From assembly GCF_014644455.1 (NCBI RefSeq), contig NZ_BMKS01000011.1:1-64000 (forward strand): a DNA stretch of 64,000 nt. The letters run 5' to 3'. Positions 24,815-33,422 of this stretch are shown one piece after another (the first letter of the stretch is position 1; every line of letters starts with the position of its first letter). Below the pieces are notes generated by a model. It did not search any database, was not told the DNA's origin, and saw nothing but the letters and a program-made list of their open reading frames with translations. Position numbers and translations under genes: made by a program. Origin of the DNA: Caldovatus sediminis. GTDB taxonomy: Bacteria; Pseudomonadota; Alphaproteobacteria; Acetobacterales; Acetobacteraceae.

Positions 24815-25579
24815 TCAGTGGCGGCGGAGGGTGGTGCGCAGGGTGCGCAGGATCTCCACGCGCAGCGCGCCGAGCTCGGCGAGCAGATCCTCGCGCGGGC
24901 GCGGCAGATCCACCGTCCAGCTCCCGGCGATGCGCGCGGGGGCGCCGCCGAGCAGGATCACGCGGTCGGCGAGCAGCAGCGCCTCGTCGATGTCGTGGGT
25001 GACGAGCAGCGCGGCGACGCCCGAGGCGGCGACGAGCCTGCCGAGCAGACGCTGCATCTCGCCGCGCGTCACCTCGTCCAGCGCGCCGAAGGGTTCGTCG
25101 AGCAGCAGCACCTCGGGCGCGCGGGCGAGGCAGCGGGCCAGCGCGGCGCGGCTCGCCATGCCGCCCGAGAGTTCGGCCGGCCGGCGGCGGCGCGCGGCGG
25201 ACAGGCCGACCGCGGCGATTGCGGCCGCCACCCGGGCCGCGCGCTCGGCGCGGCTGCGCCGTTCCTGGCCGCGGAAGTCGAGCCCGAAGGCGACATTCTC
25301 CTCCAGGGTGAGCCAAGGCAGCAGGCAGGGGTCCTGGAAGGCGATGGCCACGCGCGGATGCGGCGCGACGAGCGGCACGCCACCCACCAGCACCCGCCCC
25401 GCGCTCGGCGGCACGAGGCCGGCCAGGGCGCGCAGCAGGCTCGACTTGCCGACCCCGCTCGGCCCCAGCACCGCCACCACCTCGCCGCGGGCGAGGCCGA
25501 GATCGAAGTCCGCGAGCACCGGCTGCGCCTGGCCCGGATGATGCAATGCGAGGCCCTCGGCGCGCAGCGCCTCGCTCAT
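24815..25579 (-). CDS. ABC transporter ATP-binding protein, NitT/TauT type
   Basis: 254 aa. The start overlaps the stop of the dehydrogenase-like gene (ATGA). Walker A is GPSGVGKSS (~40), the signature LSGGMASRAALARC, Walker B EVLLLDEPFGALDE, and the switch His in LLVTHDIDEA. It provides energy for the importer encoded by the two following genes. It lies 14 nt upstream of the binding-protein start. Confidence 0.93.
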   Translation of the reverse strand: MSEALRAEGLALHHPGQAQPVLADFDLGLARGEVVAVLGPSGVGKSSLLRALAGLVPPSAGRVLVGGVPLVAPHPRVAIAFQDPCLLPWLTLEENVAFGLDFRGQERRSRAERAARVAAAIAAVGLSAARRRRPAELSGGMASRAALARCLARAPEVLLLDEPFGALDEVTRGEMQRLLGRLVAASGVAALLVTHDIDEALLLADRVILLGGAPARIAGSWTVDLPRPREDLLAELGALRVEILRTLRTTLRRH

Positions 25580-26658
25580 GCCGCCCGCTCCCGGCGGCCC
25601 TCGGCGGCGGCGAGCGCGGCCTCGAGCTGCGTCAGGCTCGGCGTGATCACCGGCACGAAGGCGGCCTCGCGCCAGCGGCGGGCGAAGCCCTCGCCCTGCG
25701 GCCGCAGATAGGCGCGCCCGCCCGAAGCCTGGAGTTCGAGCCGCACCGCCTCGGCCACGAGGCCGGCGAGCGCGATGCGGATGCGGAACAGCGCCGCCGC
25801 ATCGGCGTGGAACAGCCCCTGCGCGAGCCCCTCGCGCAGCGCGCGCTCCTGCCCCGCGAGCGCCGCGGCGAGGCCTTCGCGCGCGGGGCGCAGCACCTCC
25901 CGCGCCGGGCCGGCATGGCCCGCGGCCTCGGCCAGGGCGCGGCGGGCGAGGCCGATCGCCATGCCGCATTGCAGGCCGAGAAAGGCCGGGCGCACCTGCG
26001 GCAGCCAGCGCACGGCATCCGCATGCAGCACGTGCTGGGGGCCGACCGGTGTCCCGTGCAGCGCGATCGCCGCGGTGGCGGTGGCGCGCATGCCCATCAG
26101 CTCGAGATCGGGAGAGCGGACCAGGCCCGGCAGGTCGTGCGGCAGCGCGGCGATGAAGGGCGCCGCACCCGGCAGCGCGACGGCGGCGGCGACATGGAAG
26201 CCGCCGGGGGCAAGGTTCGTCACCCAGGGCAGCCGGCCCTCGATCCGCCATCCCGCGGCTTCGGGGCGGGCCGTGACCTGCAGCTCCTCGAGGCCCGAGA
26301 GGAATTTCATGGCGTTGGACAGGCCGGTCGCGCCGGCGACGCGGCCGGCGAGCAGGTCGGGCAGCAGGCGCACGCGCAGCGCCGCGTTCGGGCTCTGCAG
26401 CAGGTATTCGATGAAGGTCCGCTGGCTCCAGAAGAGGAAGCCGGCGGCCATGGAGTGCCAGGAGACGGCAGCGATGGCCTCCACCGCCTCGGTCACCGAC
26501 CCGCCGGCGCCGCCCTCGGCGCGCGGCACGCCGAGCGCGAAGAGCCCCGCCCCCGCAAGCCGGCGCAGCACCGCCTCCGGATCGGCCGAGCCGTCATCGA
26601 GGCCGGGTGCGGCCGCCGCCAGCCAGCCGCCGAGCGCGGGATCGAGCGTGACGCCCAT
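25576..26658 (-). CDS. Acyl-CoA-dehydrogenase-like flavoprotein (SfnB-type family)
   Basis: 360 aa from the ATG at 26658. The layout is that of the acyl-CoA dehydrogenase fold: an N-terminal helical domain (FALGVPRAEGGAGGS), a beta middle domain (GLEELQVTARPEAAGWRIEG, PWVTNLA) and a helical C-terminus (SGGRAYL). Family members linked to sulfur-compound ABC importers (SfnB, DszC-like) act as FMN or FAD monooxygenases or dehydrogenases, not beta-oxidation enzymes. Its position before the ATPase gene points to processing of the imported compound. Substrate unknown. Confidence 0.75.
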   Translation of the reverse strand: MGVTLDPALGGWLAAAAPGLDDGSADPEAVLRRLAGAGLFALGVPRAEGGAGGSVTEAVEAIAAVSWHSMAAGFLFWSQRTFIEYLLQSPNAALRVRLLPDLLAGRVAGATGLSNAMKFLSGLEELQVTARPEAAGWRIEGRLPWVTNLAPGGFHVAAAVALPGAAPFIAALPHDLPGLVRSPDLELMGMRATATAAIALHGTPVGPQHVLHADAVRWLPQVRPAFLGLQCGMAIGLARRALAEAAGHAGPAREVLRPAREGLAAALAGQERALREGLAQGLFHADAAALFRIRIALAGLVAEAVRLELQASGGRAYLRPQGEGFARRWREAAFVPVITPSLTQLEAALAAAEGRRERAA

Positions 26659-26663
26659 TCCGC

Positions 26664-27236
26664 CTACTCCGCGGCGAGGCGCGGCACGCCGGCCCAGCGG
26701 AAGGCCTCGAGCTCGGCGTTCAGCGGCGGATCGGCGAGGTTGTTGGCGAAATTGCAGAGGGTGGCGAGCGCCACGCCGAGCACGACCTCGAGCGCATGGG
26801 CCTCGGTGAAGCCGGCGGCGCGGAAGGCGGCAAGCTCGGCCTCGGTCACGCGGCCGCGGCGGCGGATCACCGCGGCGGTGAAGGCGGCGACGGCGGCGAG
26901 GCGCGGATCGGCCGGGGGAGCGAGGACGCGCAGCGCCTCGATATCGGCGGCGTCGAGCCCGGCCTTCCTGGTGGCGATGGCGGTGTGGCCGGCGACGCAG
27001 AAGCCGCAGCCATGGGTGGCGGCGGCGGTGATCTGCACCGCCTCGCGCTCCGCAAGCGAGAGGCCGGCGCGGGCATTGATGCCCGAGAGGGTCTGATAGG
27101 CCTCGAGCGCCACCGGCGCATTGGCGAGCACTCGCAGCAGGTTGGGCAGGAAGCCGTTGGCCTGTTCGGCGGCGGCGAGGCGCTCGCGCGCCTCGGCGGG
27201 GGCATCGGCGGGGCCGAGGAGGGGCAGGCGGGGCAT
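26664..27236 (-). CDS. AhpD/carboxymuconolactone-decarboxylase-like protein
   Basis: 190 aa from the ATG at 27236. It carries the redox motif of AhpD-like proteins, CxxCxxxH, in THGCGFCVAGHT (~80). Helical flanks include INARAGLSLAEREAVQITAA and ALEVVLGVALATLCNFANN. Such proteins reduce peroxides or act in redox steps. It is the first gene of the five-gene operon, 5 nt before the dehydrogenase-like gene, and may protect or support that flavoenzyme. Confidence 0.85.
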   Translation of the reverse strand: MPRLPLLGPADAPAEARERLAAAEQANGFLPNLLRVLANAPVALEAYQTLSGINARAGLSLAEREAVQITAAATHGCGFCVAGHTAIATRKAGLDAADIEALRVLAPPADPRLAAVAAFTAAVIRRRGRVTEAELAAFRAAGFTEAHALEVVLGVALATLCNFANNLADPPLNAELEAFRWAGVPRLAAE

Positions 27237-27340
27237 GGGCGTCTCCGTCGCGGCAGGGGAGCCTCTGGAAATAGAATCTTTTTCTAAGACCGGGCAATCG
27301 TTCAGGACAAAAAACGAAACTTTTTCATGATTTGCCCGAC
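27237..27340 (-). promoter_or_regulatory. AT-rich promoter region of the ABC/flavoprotein operon
   Basis: About 90 bp of markedly AT-rich DNA upstream of the AhpD-like start. It contains a 7-bp inverted pair CGGGCAA (27291-27297) and TTGCCCG (27332-27338), and a smaller pair TAGAA (27272-27276) and TTCTA (27282-27286). These are plausible operator sites, but no regulator is encoded next to the operon. Confidence 0.4.
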
Positions 27341-27440
27341 TCCCGACAGCCCCGTCGCCCCGGCGGCGAGGCGCGGAGCACGCCGTCGCCCGCTGGGCGG
27401 CCACACGTCAGCAGCACGGCAGCCGCCGGAGCGGGCAGCG

Positions 27441-27519
27441 CCGTTCTGCTCGGCCGCGCTCGCCGCAACGGCCCTCGCCCGCCGTTTGTCGAGCCGATCC
27501 GCGCTCCCGGCCGTCCGGC
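27441..27519 (+). repeat. Dispersed 3'-end repeat, copy A
   Basis: CCGTTCTGCTCGGCCGCGCT, then CGCCGCAACGGCCCTCGCCC, GCCGTTTGTCGAGCCGATCC and GCGCTCCCGGCCGTCC. It aligns with the copies at 34561, 41957, 49287 and 53121. This copy abuts the decayed TonB receptor 3' end in opposite orientation. Confidence 0.7.
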
Positions 27520-27524
27520 ATCGG

Positions 27525-28350
27525 CGCATCGCCGAGGTTCAGCGCCTTGCGCCGGAAGCGCAGGCCGCGCATCGGTCCGTCCCCCCTCCCAGGGGACGGC
27601 GGCGTCGTAGCGGAGATAGCTTGGCACTCGGACCGCGTTGGTCGTGTTGCCGTCGCGACGGTCCACGAAGGTGCGCCGCCACCGATCTGCACGCCATGGG
27701 GCAGGTTGCAAGTGGTCCGGGGCGAGAGGGTGTCGGGGGCGACATCGGCGAACTGGCGCCCCGCCTCGGCGCGGTTTTTCGAACGGACGATCTCCGATTC
27801 GAGCCGCGTGTAGTCCGCGATCAGGTTCCGGTTCTCGGGGATGCGGCCGGTAGCCGAGACCTCGAACCCATCCACCCGCACGATGCCGTCTCGGGCGCCA
27901 GGTTGGCGTCGTTGGCCGGGAGGGCGAGGGATTCGGCCGAAGGGTTGAAGGAGGTGCCCGCCGCGGCATCGGTGCGGACGGTGCTGGTGGGCTTGAAGAC
28001 GAAGGCGGCGCGCCAGGCGAACTCGATATCGGTGCGCCCGAAGCGCTGGCGGGTGGCGCGGTTGTGGTGCTCGGCCTCGAAGTTGTCCCGGCGGCCGCCG
28101 AGGACAAGCTCGAACATCCTGCCGACATGGATGCGGTCCACGGCATGGAAGGCGAGGGTATTGGCCACCGTCCTGGTGTCAGAAGTGACGGTCTGCACGA
28201 TGTTGCCGGTGGCGCAGCGGTCCGGGAACGGCAGGTTGGCGTTGGGCCCGCCGGTCTGGCCGAGGCGCACGGCTTCGGAGGATCCGCGGCCATCTCGAAG
28301 CCGGCGAGCAGTTCGTGGCGCAGGCCGAAGGTCTCGAAGCGGCCGAGCCC
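27525..28350 (-). pseudogene. TonB-dependent siderophore receptor, decayed 3' part
   Basis: Recognisable receptor barrel pieces lie in order but in different frames: FETFGLRHELLAGFEMA (~28340-28290), then GRMFELVLGGRRDNFEAEHH and TSFNPSAESLALPANDANLA (~28130-27890), VDGFEVSATGRIPENRNLIA and SEIVRS (~27875-27780), FVDRRDGNTTNAVRVPSYLR (~27650), and a final LNLGD (~27540). At least three frameshifts and many Trp/Tyr-to-Arg changes show that it no longer makes a barrel. The plug domain is missing. Function before decay: ferric-siderophore uptake. Confidence 0.75.
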
Positions 28351-28354
28351 GTCG

Positions 28355-28635
28355 GGCAGCGCCTCGCCCGCCATCGCGACGCGGGGCAACCGCTCGCCGG
28401 GGTGGTTGCGGGTGCGCAGGTCGAAGCCGGCGCGCCGCAGCCGGCCGATCGCCAGGTCCTCGAAGGCATGCCCGACCGCGAAGATGCGCAGCGTCTGCCC
28501 GAAGACGCCGGCATCGGGGGTGGGCGGGACCTCCGGGAACTCGTACTGCAGGCGCCGCGCGACGACGCCGGTCATGTCGCGGAGGAGGGTCGCATCGAAG
28601 CCCTTCTCCGCCATCTCGCGAAGGGCGATCCCGTC
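28355..28635 (-). pseudogene. Fragment resembling a phage-type conserved protein
   Basis: One minus-strand frame reads DATLLRDMTGVVARRLQYEF, then PEVPPTPDAGVFGQTLRIFA and GHAFEDLAIGRLRRAGFDLR before running into the receptor remnant. The FEDLAIGRLRRAGFDL block resembles phage exonuclease-like proteins. There is no clear start, and the end is lost in the receptor fragment, so this looks like a second broken gene fused by deletion. Family assignment is tentative. Confidence 0.35.
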
Positions 28636-28639
28636 GCCG

Positions 28640-29211
28640 GTCGTCGTGGCCGAGCCACGGTCCCGGGCCGCAGGCCGCGACAACCCAACCCTGCCTATGC
28701 CACAGGTTCGGTCCGAGACACGCTGGTGCCTGCGCCACGGCGCGAGGCTTACGCGCACGCCTCTTCGACCCTTCGCATCGTGTTCGGGGCCTTGCATCGC
28801 GCCGCCGGTCGCGCAACGGGCCGGGCCAAAGCGGCCGCGTCGCCCTCCCGCCGATACGGCGTCGGGCGGGCGCGACGGGCCGGGGGCGATATCGCCCTAG
28901 GGCCGTCGCGCCGGCATCGGCGAGGCGTGGGGCAGCCCGGCCACCACGCGCCGCGCCCGGCCAGGAGGCGGTGCCGGCAGGAGGAGGCCGCCCCTCGCGC
29001 CCGGCGGCGCGCGCCGATGGCGGCCAGGCCTCGCCGGCTCCGCGATCCGGTTCCGGATGCGCTCGGCGCGGCCGTCGAAGGCGCCGGGGAACGGCCGGAC
29101 GATCGCCGGGCCGCCCGCCTTCGCGGCCGGCCGCGATCGGCCGTCCCCGTCGCGGCCCGCCACCCGGGGCAGCCGCCGCCCGGCACCGCGCCCGACCGCA
29201 GTCCGGCCGGC
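28640..29211. other. Stretch without a supported gene
   Basis: I see no gene here. Several GC-driven open frames (for instance 28897-29163 minus) are Arg/Pro-rich without recognisable motifs. It probably represents decayed DNA next to the receptor remnant. Confidence 0.4.
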
Positions 29212-29724
29212 TCATGTCACCCGGTCGAGCTCCTTGTCGTCCAGCGTCCCCGGCACGATGGTCATCGGCACGGTCAGCCGGCTCGCATAGCGGCCGGTCA
29301 GCGCGGTGATCAGCGGGTCCTTCCCGCCGAGCCCCGCGCCGCTCGCCAGCACCAGCACGGAGATGCGGGGGTCCTCCTCGAGCAGCGCCAGCAGCTCCTC
29401 GCGCGGATCGCCCTCGCGGATCAGCAGGATCGGGTAGCCGCCGGTGATCTCCTGCACCTCGGCGGCGAGGGCGGAGAGCAGCTTCTCCGCCTCGGCGCGG
29501 CGCTCCTCCTGCATCATCGCGCCGACGCCGGCCCATTCGACGAGGCCGACCGGCTCGATCACGCGGAGCAGCGCGACGCGCCCTCCGCCCTTGCGGGCGC
29601 GCAGGCAGGCGTACTTCAGGGCCACCGCGCGCTCGGGGCTGTCGTCCACCACCACCAGGAACACCCGGTCGCGCTTCGCCGGCTCGCGGGCGGCGACGGC
29701 CTCCTCGGTCGGTTCGGCGGGCAT
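29212..29724 (-). CDS. UspA-family universal stress protein
   Basis: 170 aa from the ATG at 29724. Residues ~20-160 are one Usp domain: VFLVVVDDSPERAVALKYAC at the start, LIREGDPREELLALLEEDP in the middle and VLVLASG...LITALTGRYASRLTVPMTIVPG at the end. The C-terminus lacks a perfect G-2x-G-9x-G(S/T) ATP site, so nucleotide binding is uncertain. It lies 5 nt after the TIGR02186 gene and completes a three-gene cassette with a TauE-type permease. Confidence 0.88.
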   Translation of the reverse strand: MPAEPTEEAVAAREPAKRDRVFLVVVDDSPERAVALKYACLRARKGGGRVALLRVIEPVGLVEWAGVGAMMQEERRAEAEKLLSALAAEVQEITGGYPILLIREGDPREELLALLEEDPRISVLVLASGAGLGGKDPLITALTGRYASRLTVPMTIVPGTLDDKELDRVT

Positions 29725-29729
29725 GGGTC

Positions 29730-30515
29730 TCAGCTCCTCCGGAACAGCACGCTGCCGAGCCACCCGGCCAGCCCAGCGAGCACGATGCAGGTCAGACCGT
29801 AGAGCAGCGGGGCGGTGTCCGCGACATCGGCGATGCGCGCCGCCGCGCCCACGCGCACCACCTCGAAGTCGAGCTCCTGGCGGGCGACGATGCGGCGGGC
29901 GCGCACCAGCAGGACCTCGACCCGGTAGGTGCCGGGCGTCACGGTCGCCGGCAGCGGCACCCGCACGTGGAACAGCCGTCCGCCCGAAACCTCGACCGGC
30001 GCCGTGTCCTCGACCCAAAGCCCGGCGCCCTTCTTGAGTTCCAGCAGCGCGGCACGGAACGCCGGACCCTGGGCGCCGAGCGCGCGCAGCGGCAGCGCAT
30101 CGAGGCCGAGCCGGCCCGACTGGCGCACGTCCTCGGGCAGCATCTGCCAGGCCGGGCGGGTGCCGGCGATGGCGTAGAAGCCCGGCACCTGGGGGAAGGT
30201 CGCCGAGGGCCCGTTCATCCAGAAGCCGAGGACCCTGATCTTGCGCCGCACCACCATCGGCTGCGGCGGGCCGGTGGCGACCACCAGCACCTCGTCGGAG
30301 GCCTCGCCGATCAGCCGTTCGGTGCTGCCGAAGACGAGGATGTCGGCGCCGGTGAAGCCCGTGGTGATCTCGATCCGGCGCTGCGACAGCTCCGCCACCA
30401 GCGGCGGCACCGCGAGGGCGGGCGCCGCGGGGGGCTGCGCCCGCGCGATCGGCGGCGCGAGCCCCCCCAGCGCGGCGCCGAGCAGGAGCGCCAGCCCGAT
30501 CGCCGCGCGCCTCAT
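29730..30515 (-). CDS. TIGR02186-family exported membrane-anchored protein
   Basis: 261 aa. The start overlaps the stop of the TauE-type gene (ATGA). A signal peptide (LALLLGAALGGLAPPIARA) is followed by a beta-rich periplasmic domain (RRIEITTGFTGADILVFGST, LGFWMNGPSATFPQVPGFYA). A single C-terminal membrane helix (LLYGLTCIVLAGLAGWLGSV) follows. This matches the TIGR02186 family, which is regularly found beside TauE/SafE exporters. It is probably an accessory of the exporter; the biochemical role is unknown. Confidence 0.85.
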   Translation of the reverse strand: MRRAAIGLALLLGAALGGLAPPIARAQPPAAPALAVPPLVAELSQRRIEITTGFTGADILVFGSTERLIGEASDEVLVVATGPPQPMVVRRKIRVLGFWMNGPSATFPQVPGFYAIAGTRPAWQMLPEDVRQSGRLGLDALPLRALGAQGPAFRAALLELKKGAGLWVEDTAPVEVSGGRLFHVRVPLPATVTPGTYRVEVLLVRARRIVARQELDFEVVRVGAAARIADVADTAPLLYGLTCIVLAGLAGWLGSVLFRRS

Positions 30516-31420
30516 GGCAGCGGCGCGATCGCGAACAGGCTCGGCGGCGGGCGCACGAGGTCCCAGAGCAGGCTCCCCGCCACCGCGAGCACCATCAGCC
30601 CGAGCAGGGCGCGCGTCTCCTCGCCGCGCAGCCGCGTGCCCATGGCGGCGCCGAACTGCGCGCCCGCCACGCCGCCGGCGAGCAGGATCAGCACCAGCAC
30701 GATGTCCACCGCGCCGGTCTGCACGGCGTGCAGCAGCGTCGCGTTGGCCGTGACGAACACCACCTGGAACAGCGAGGTGCCGATCACCACCCCGGTCGGC
30801 ATGCCGAGCACGTAGATCATCGCCGGCACCAGCATGAACCCGCCGCCCACGCCCATCACGGCCGAGAGCACGCCGATCGCGAAGCCCACCACCAGCGGCG
30901 GCACGACCGAGATGTAGAGCCGCGACTTGCGGAACCGCATCTTGAACGGCAGGCCGTGCAGCCAGGTGTGCTCGTGCAGCCGGGCCGGGGCGGCGCGGCG
31001 CCGGCGCAGGATCGCGCGCACGCTCTCCATCACCATCAGCGCGCCGACGGTGCCGAGCACGACGATGTAGAACAGCGCCACCACCAGATCGACCTGGCCG
31101 AGCCGGCGCAGCAGCACGAAGAACTGCACGCCGGCCGCCGACCCGGCGAAGCCGCCGGCGACCAGCACCAGCCCCATGCGCCAGTCCACGTTGCCGCGCC
31201 GCCACTGCGCGATCAGCCCGGAGACCGAGGCGCCGAGCGTCTGGTTGGCGCCCGAGGCCACCGCCACCGCCGACGGGATGCCGATCAGGATCAGCAGCGG
31301 CGTCAGCAGGAAGCCGCCGCCGACGCCGAACATGCCGGACAGCCAGCCCACGCCGAAGCCGATGCCGAGCAGGAGCAGGGCATCCACCGACATCTCGGCG
31401 ATCGGCAGGTAGACCTGCAT
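30512..31420 (-). CDS. TauE/SafE-family anion exporter
   Basis: 302 aa with eight or so membrane helices. The two TSUP repeat signatures are visible: GVGWLSGMFGVGGGFLLTPLLI near residue 30 and SAVMGVGGGFMLVPAMIYVL in the second half. Members export sulfite or sulfonate-derived anions. It is translationally coupled to the TIGR02186 gene and then to uspA. The start ATG at 31420 gives MQVYLPIAEMSVDAL, usual for this subgroup. Confidence 0.9.
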   Translation of the reverse strand: MQVYLPIAEMSVDALLLLGIGFGVGWLSGMFGVGGGFLLTPLLILIGIPSAVAVASGANQTLGASVSGLIAQWRRGNVDWRMGLVLVAGGFAGSAAGVQFFVLLRRLGQVDLVVALFYIVVLGTVGALMVMESVRAILRRRRAAPARLHEHTWLHGLPFKMRFRKSRLYISVVPPLVVGFAIGVLSAVMGVGGGFMLVPAMIYVLGMPTGVVIGTSLFQVVFVTANATLLHAVQTGAVDIVLVLILLAGGVAGAQFGAAMGTRLRGEETRALLGLMVLAVAGSLLWDLVRPPPSLFAIAPLP

Positions 31421-31640
31421 CGCGCGCGCCTTCTCGCCCGCTGTTCCGGCTTCGCTTCGGTTCGGGGTGGCGGCCGGGGTTTGGCCCGGGACGCCACCCC
31501 GCGCAAGGGGCGGCGGCGCCGCGCGACGGCGCGCCCGCCGCGATTCCGCGCGGGCGTTGCCGAGGCGCCGCGACGCCGCGCCCCAGGATGCGCGCGATTG
31601 TGGCGACGGCGCGGCCGCGCGGCGCTACCATCGCCGCGCC

Positions 31641-33290
31641 ATGACGAGCCCGTCCGTCACGCCGCCCACGCGCCGCGCGCTGCTCCGCGGCGCCGCCGCG
31701 GCCGCCGCGCTCGCCCTGCCGGCGATCCGGCGCCCCGCCGCGGAGGCCGCCGCGCGCGTGTCGCTGATCCACCTCAACGACTTCCATTCGCGCCACGAGC
31801 CGGTGGAAGCGCGGAGCGCCGCGGGCTGCCGGGCCGACGCGGACGCCGCCGCCTGCCTCGGCGGCAGCCCGCGGCTGGCCGGCGCCGTCGCCGCCGCGCG
31901 CCGCGCCGCCGCGGCGGAGGGGCGCGCGCCGCTCGCCTTCGACGCGGGCGACCAGTTCATGGGCAGCCTGTTCTACACCCACTACCGCGGCGAGGCGGAG
32001 CTCGCGGTGATGCGGGCCTGGGGCTGCGAGGCGATGGCGCCCGGCAACCACGAGTTCGACAACGGGCCCGAGAACCTCGCCCGCTTCGCCGCCGCCGCGC
32101 CCTTCCCGCTGCTCGCCGCCAACCTCGACACCGGCGCCGAGCCGGCGCTCGACGGGCGGATCCAAGCCGGGCGGCTGTTCGGGCGCGGCGGCGCCCGCAT
32201 CGCCCTGATCGGCCTGATCACCGAGGACACGCCGAACATCTCCTCCCCCGGTCCGCGGCTGCGCTTCACCGATCCGGAGGCGGCGGCCGAGCGCGCGGCG
32301 GCCATGGCGCGCTCGGCCGGCGGCGCGGGGCCGGTCACGGTGGTGCTGCTGTCGCACTGCGGCCTCGCCGCGGATCGGCGTCTCGCCGGGCGGGTGCGCG
32401 GGATCGACGTGATCATCGGCGGACATTCCCACACCCTGCTCGCCGACGGGCTGCCGGAGGCGGCGGGACCGCATCCGCTGGTGGTGGACGGGCCGGACCG
32501 CCCGGTGCGCATCGTCCAGGCCGGCGCCTTCGGGCGCTGGCTCGGTCGGCTCGACCTCGACCTGGCGCCGGACGGCAGGGTGGCGGCGCATGGCGGGGCG
32601 TGCCGGCCGGTCGGCCCGGACGCGCCGGAGGACGCCGCGGTCGCCGGCCTCGTCGCCCGGCTTGCCGCGCCGCTCGAGGAGACGCGGCGGCGGCCCGTCG
32701 CGCGCACGGCCGCCGCCTTCGGCATCGGCGGCTGCCGCAGTGGCGAGTGCGCGCTCGGCGACCTGCTCGCCGAGGCGATGCTTGCCGCCGCGCCGACCGC
32801 CGAGGTTGCCCTCCACAACGGCGGCGGGATGCGTGCCGGGCTGCCGGAAGGCGCGGTGAGCCTCGGCGACCTGCTGACCGTGCTGCCCTTCGGCAACACG
32901 CTGGCGGTGTTGCGCCTGCGCGGCGCCGACCTGCGCGCCGCGCTGGAGAACGGCCTCTCCGGCGCGCCGGCCCCCTCCGGCCGGTTCCCGCAGGTCGCGG
33001 GGCTGCGCCTCCGCTGGAACCCCGCGGCGCCCCCGGGGCGGCGGGTCGAGGCGGTGGAGGTCGCCGAGCGGGGGACCGGCCGCTTCGTCCCGCTCGACCC
33101 GGAGCGGGTCTACCGCATCGTCACCCACAGCTACTTGCGCCGGGGCGGCGACGGCTACGCCGTTCTGCGCGACCGCGCCCTCGACGCCTACGACGACGGG
33201 CCGCCGATGAAGGAGGCGGTGGCGCCCTACCTCGCCGCGCGCTCGCCGCTGGCGCCGCGCACGGACGGGCGGATCGCGGCGTCGCGCTGA
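31641..33290 (+). CDS. Exported 5'-nucleotidase/UshA-type metallophosphatase
   Basis: 549 aa from the ATG at 31641. The N-terminus has a twin-arginine signal (TRRALLRGAAAAAALALPAI). The metallophosphatase motifs are in order: IHLNDFHSRHEP, AFDAGDQFMGS, GNHEFDNG, VLLSHCG and IIGGHSHT. The C-terminal 5'-nucleotidase substrate domain follows (ALHNGGGMRAGLPEG, THSYLRRGGDGY). It would release phosphate from nucleotides in the periplasm. It stands alone on the plus strand, divergent from the TauE-type cassette. Confidence 0.92.
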   Translation: MTSPSVTPPTRRALLRGAAAAAALALPAIRRPAAEAAARVSLIHLNDFHSRHEPVEARSAAGCRADADAAACLGGSPRLAGAVAAARRAAAAEGRAPLAFDAGDQFMGSLFYTHYRGEAELAVMRAWGCEAMAPGNHEFDNGPENLARFAAAAPFPLLAANLDTGAEPALDGRIQAGRLFGRGGARIALIGLITEDTPNISSPGPRLRFTDPEAAAERAAAMARSAGGAGPVTVVLLSHCGLAADRRLAGRVRGIDVIIGGHSHTLLADGLPEAAGPHPLVVDGPDRPVRIVQAGAFGRWLGRLDLDLAPDGRVAAHGGACRPVGPDAPEDAAVAGLVARLAAPLEETRRRPVARTAAAFGIGGCRSGECALGDLLAEAMLAAAPTAEVALHNGGGMRAGLPEGAVSLGDLLTVLPFGNTLAVLRLRGADLRAALENGLSGAPAPSGRFPQVAGLRLRWNPAAPPGRRVEAVEVAERGTGRFVPLDPERVYRIVTHSYLRRGGDGYAVLRDRALDAYDDGPPMKEAVAPYLAARSPLAPRTDGRIAASR

Positions 33291-33422
33291 GCCCCCGCGC
33301 CGCCGCCCCGGGGCGGGCCCCGCGGGGCGGCCGCGGCGGACCGGCCGGAGGATGCGGTCGCGGTCCAAACCTTGCGCGCAACGCCGCGTTGCGGGCTCGA
33401 GTCCGGACCGGAGGATCGAGCC

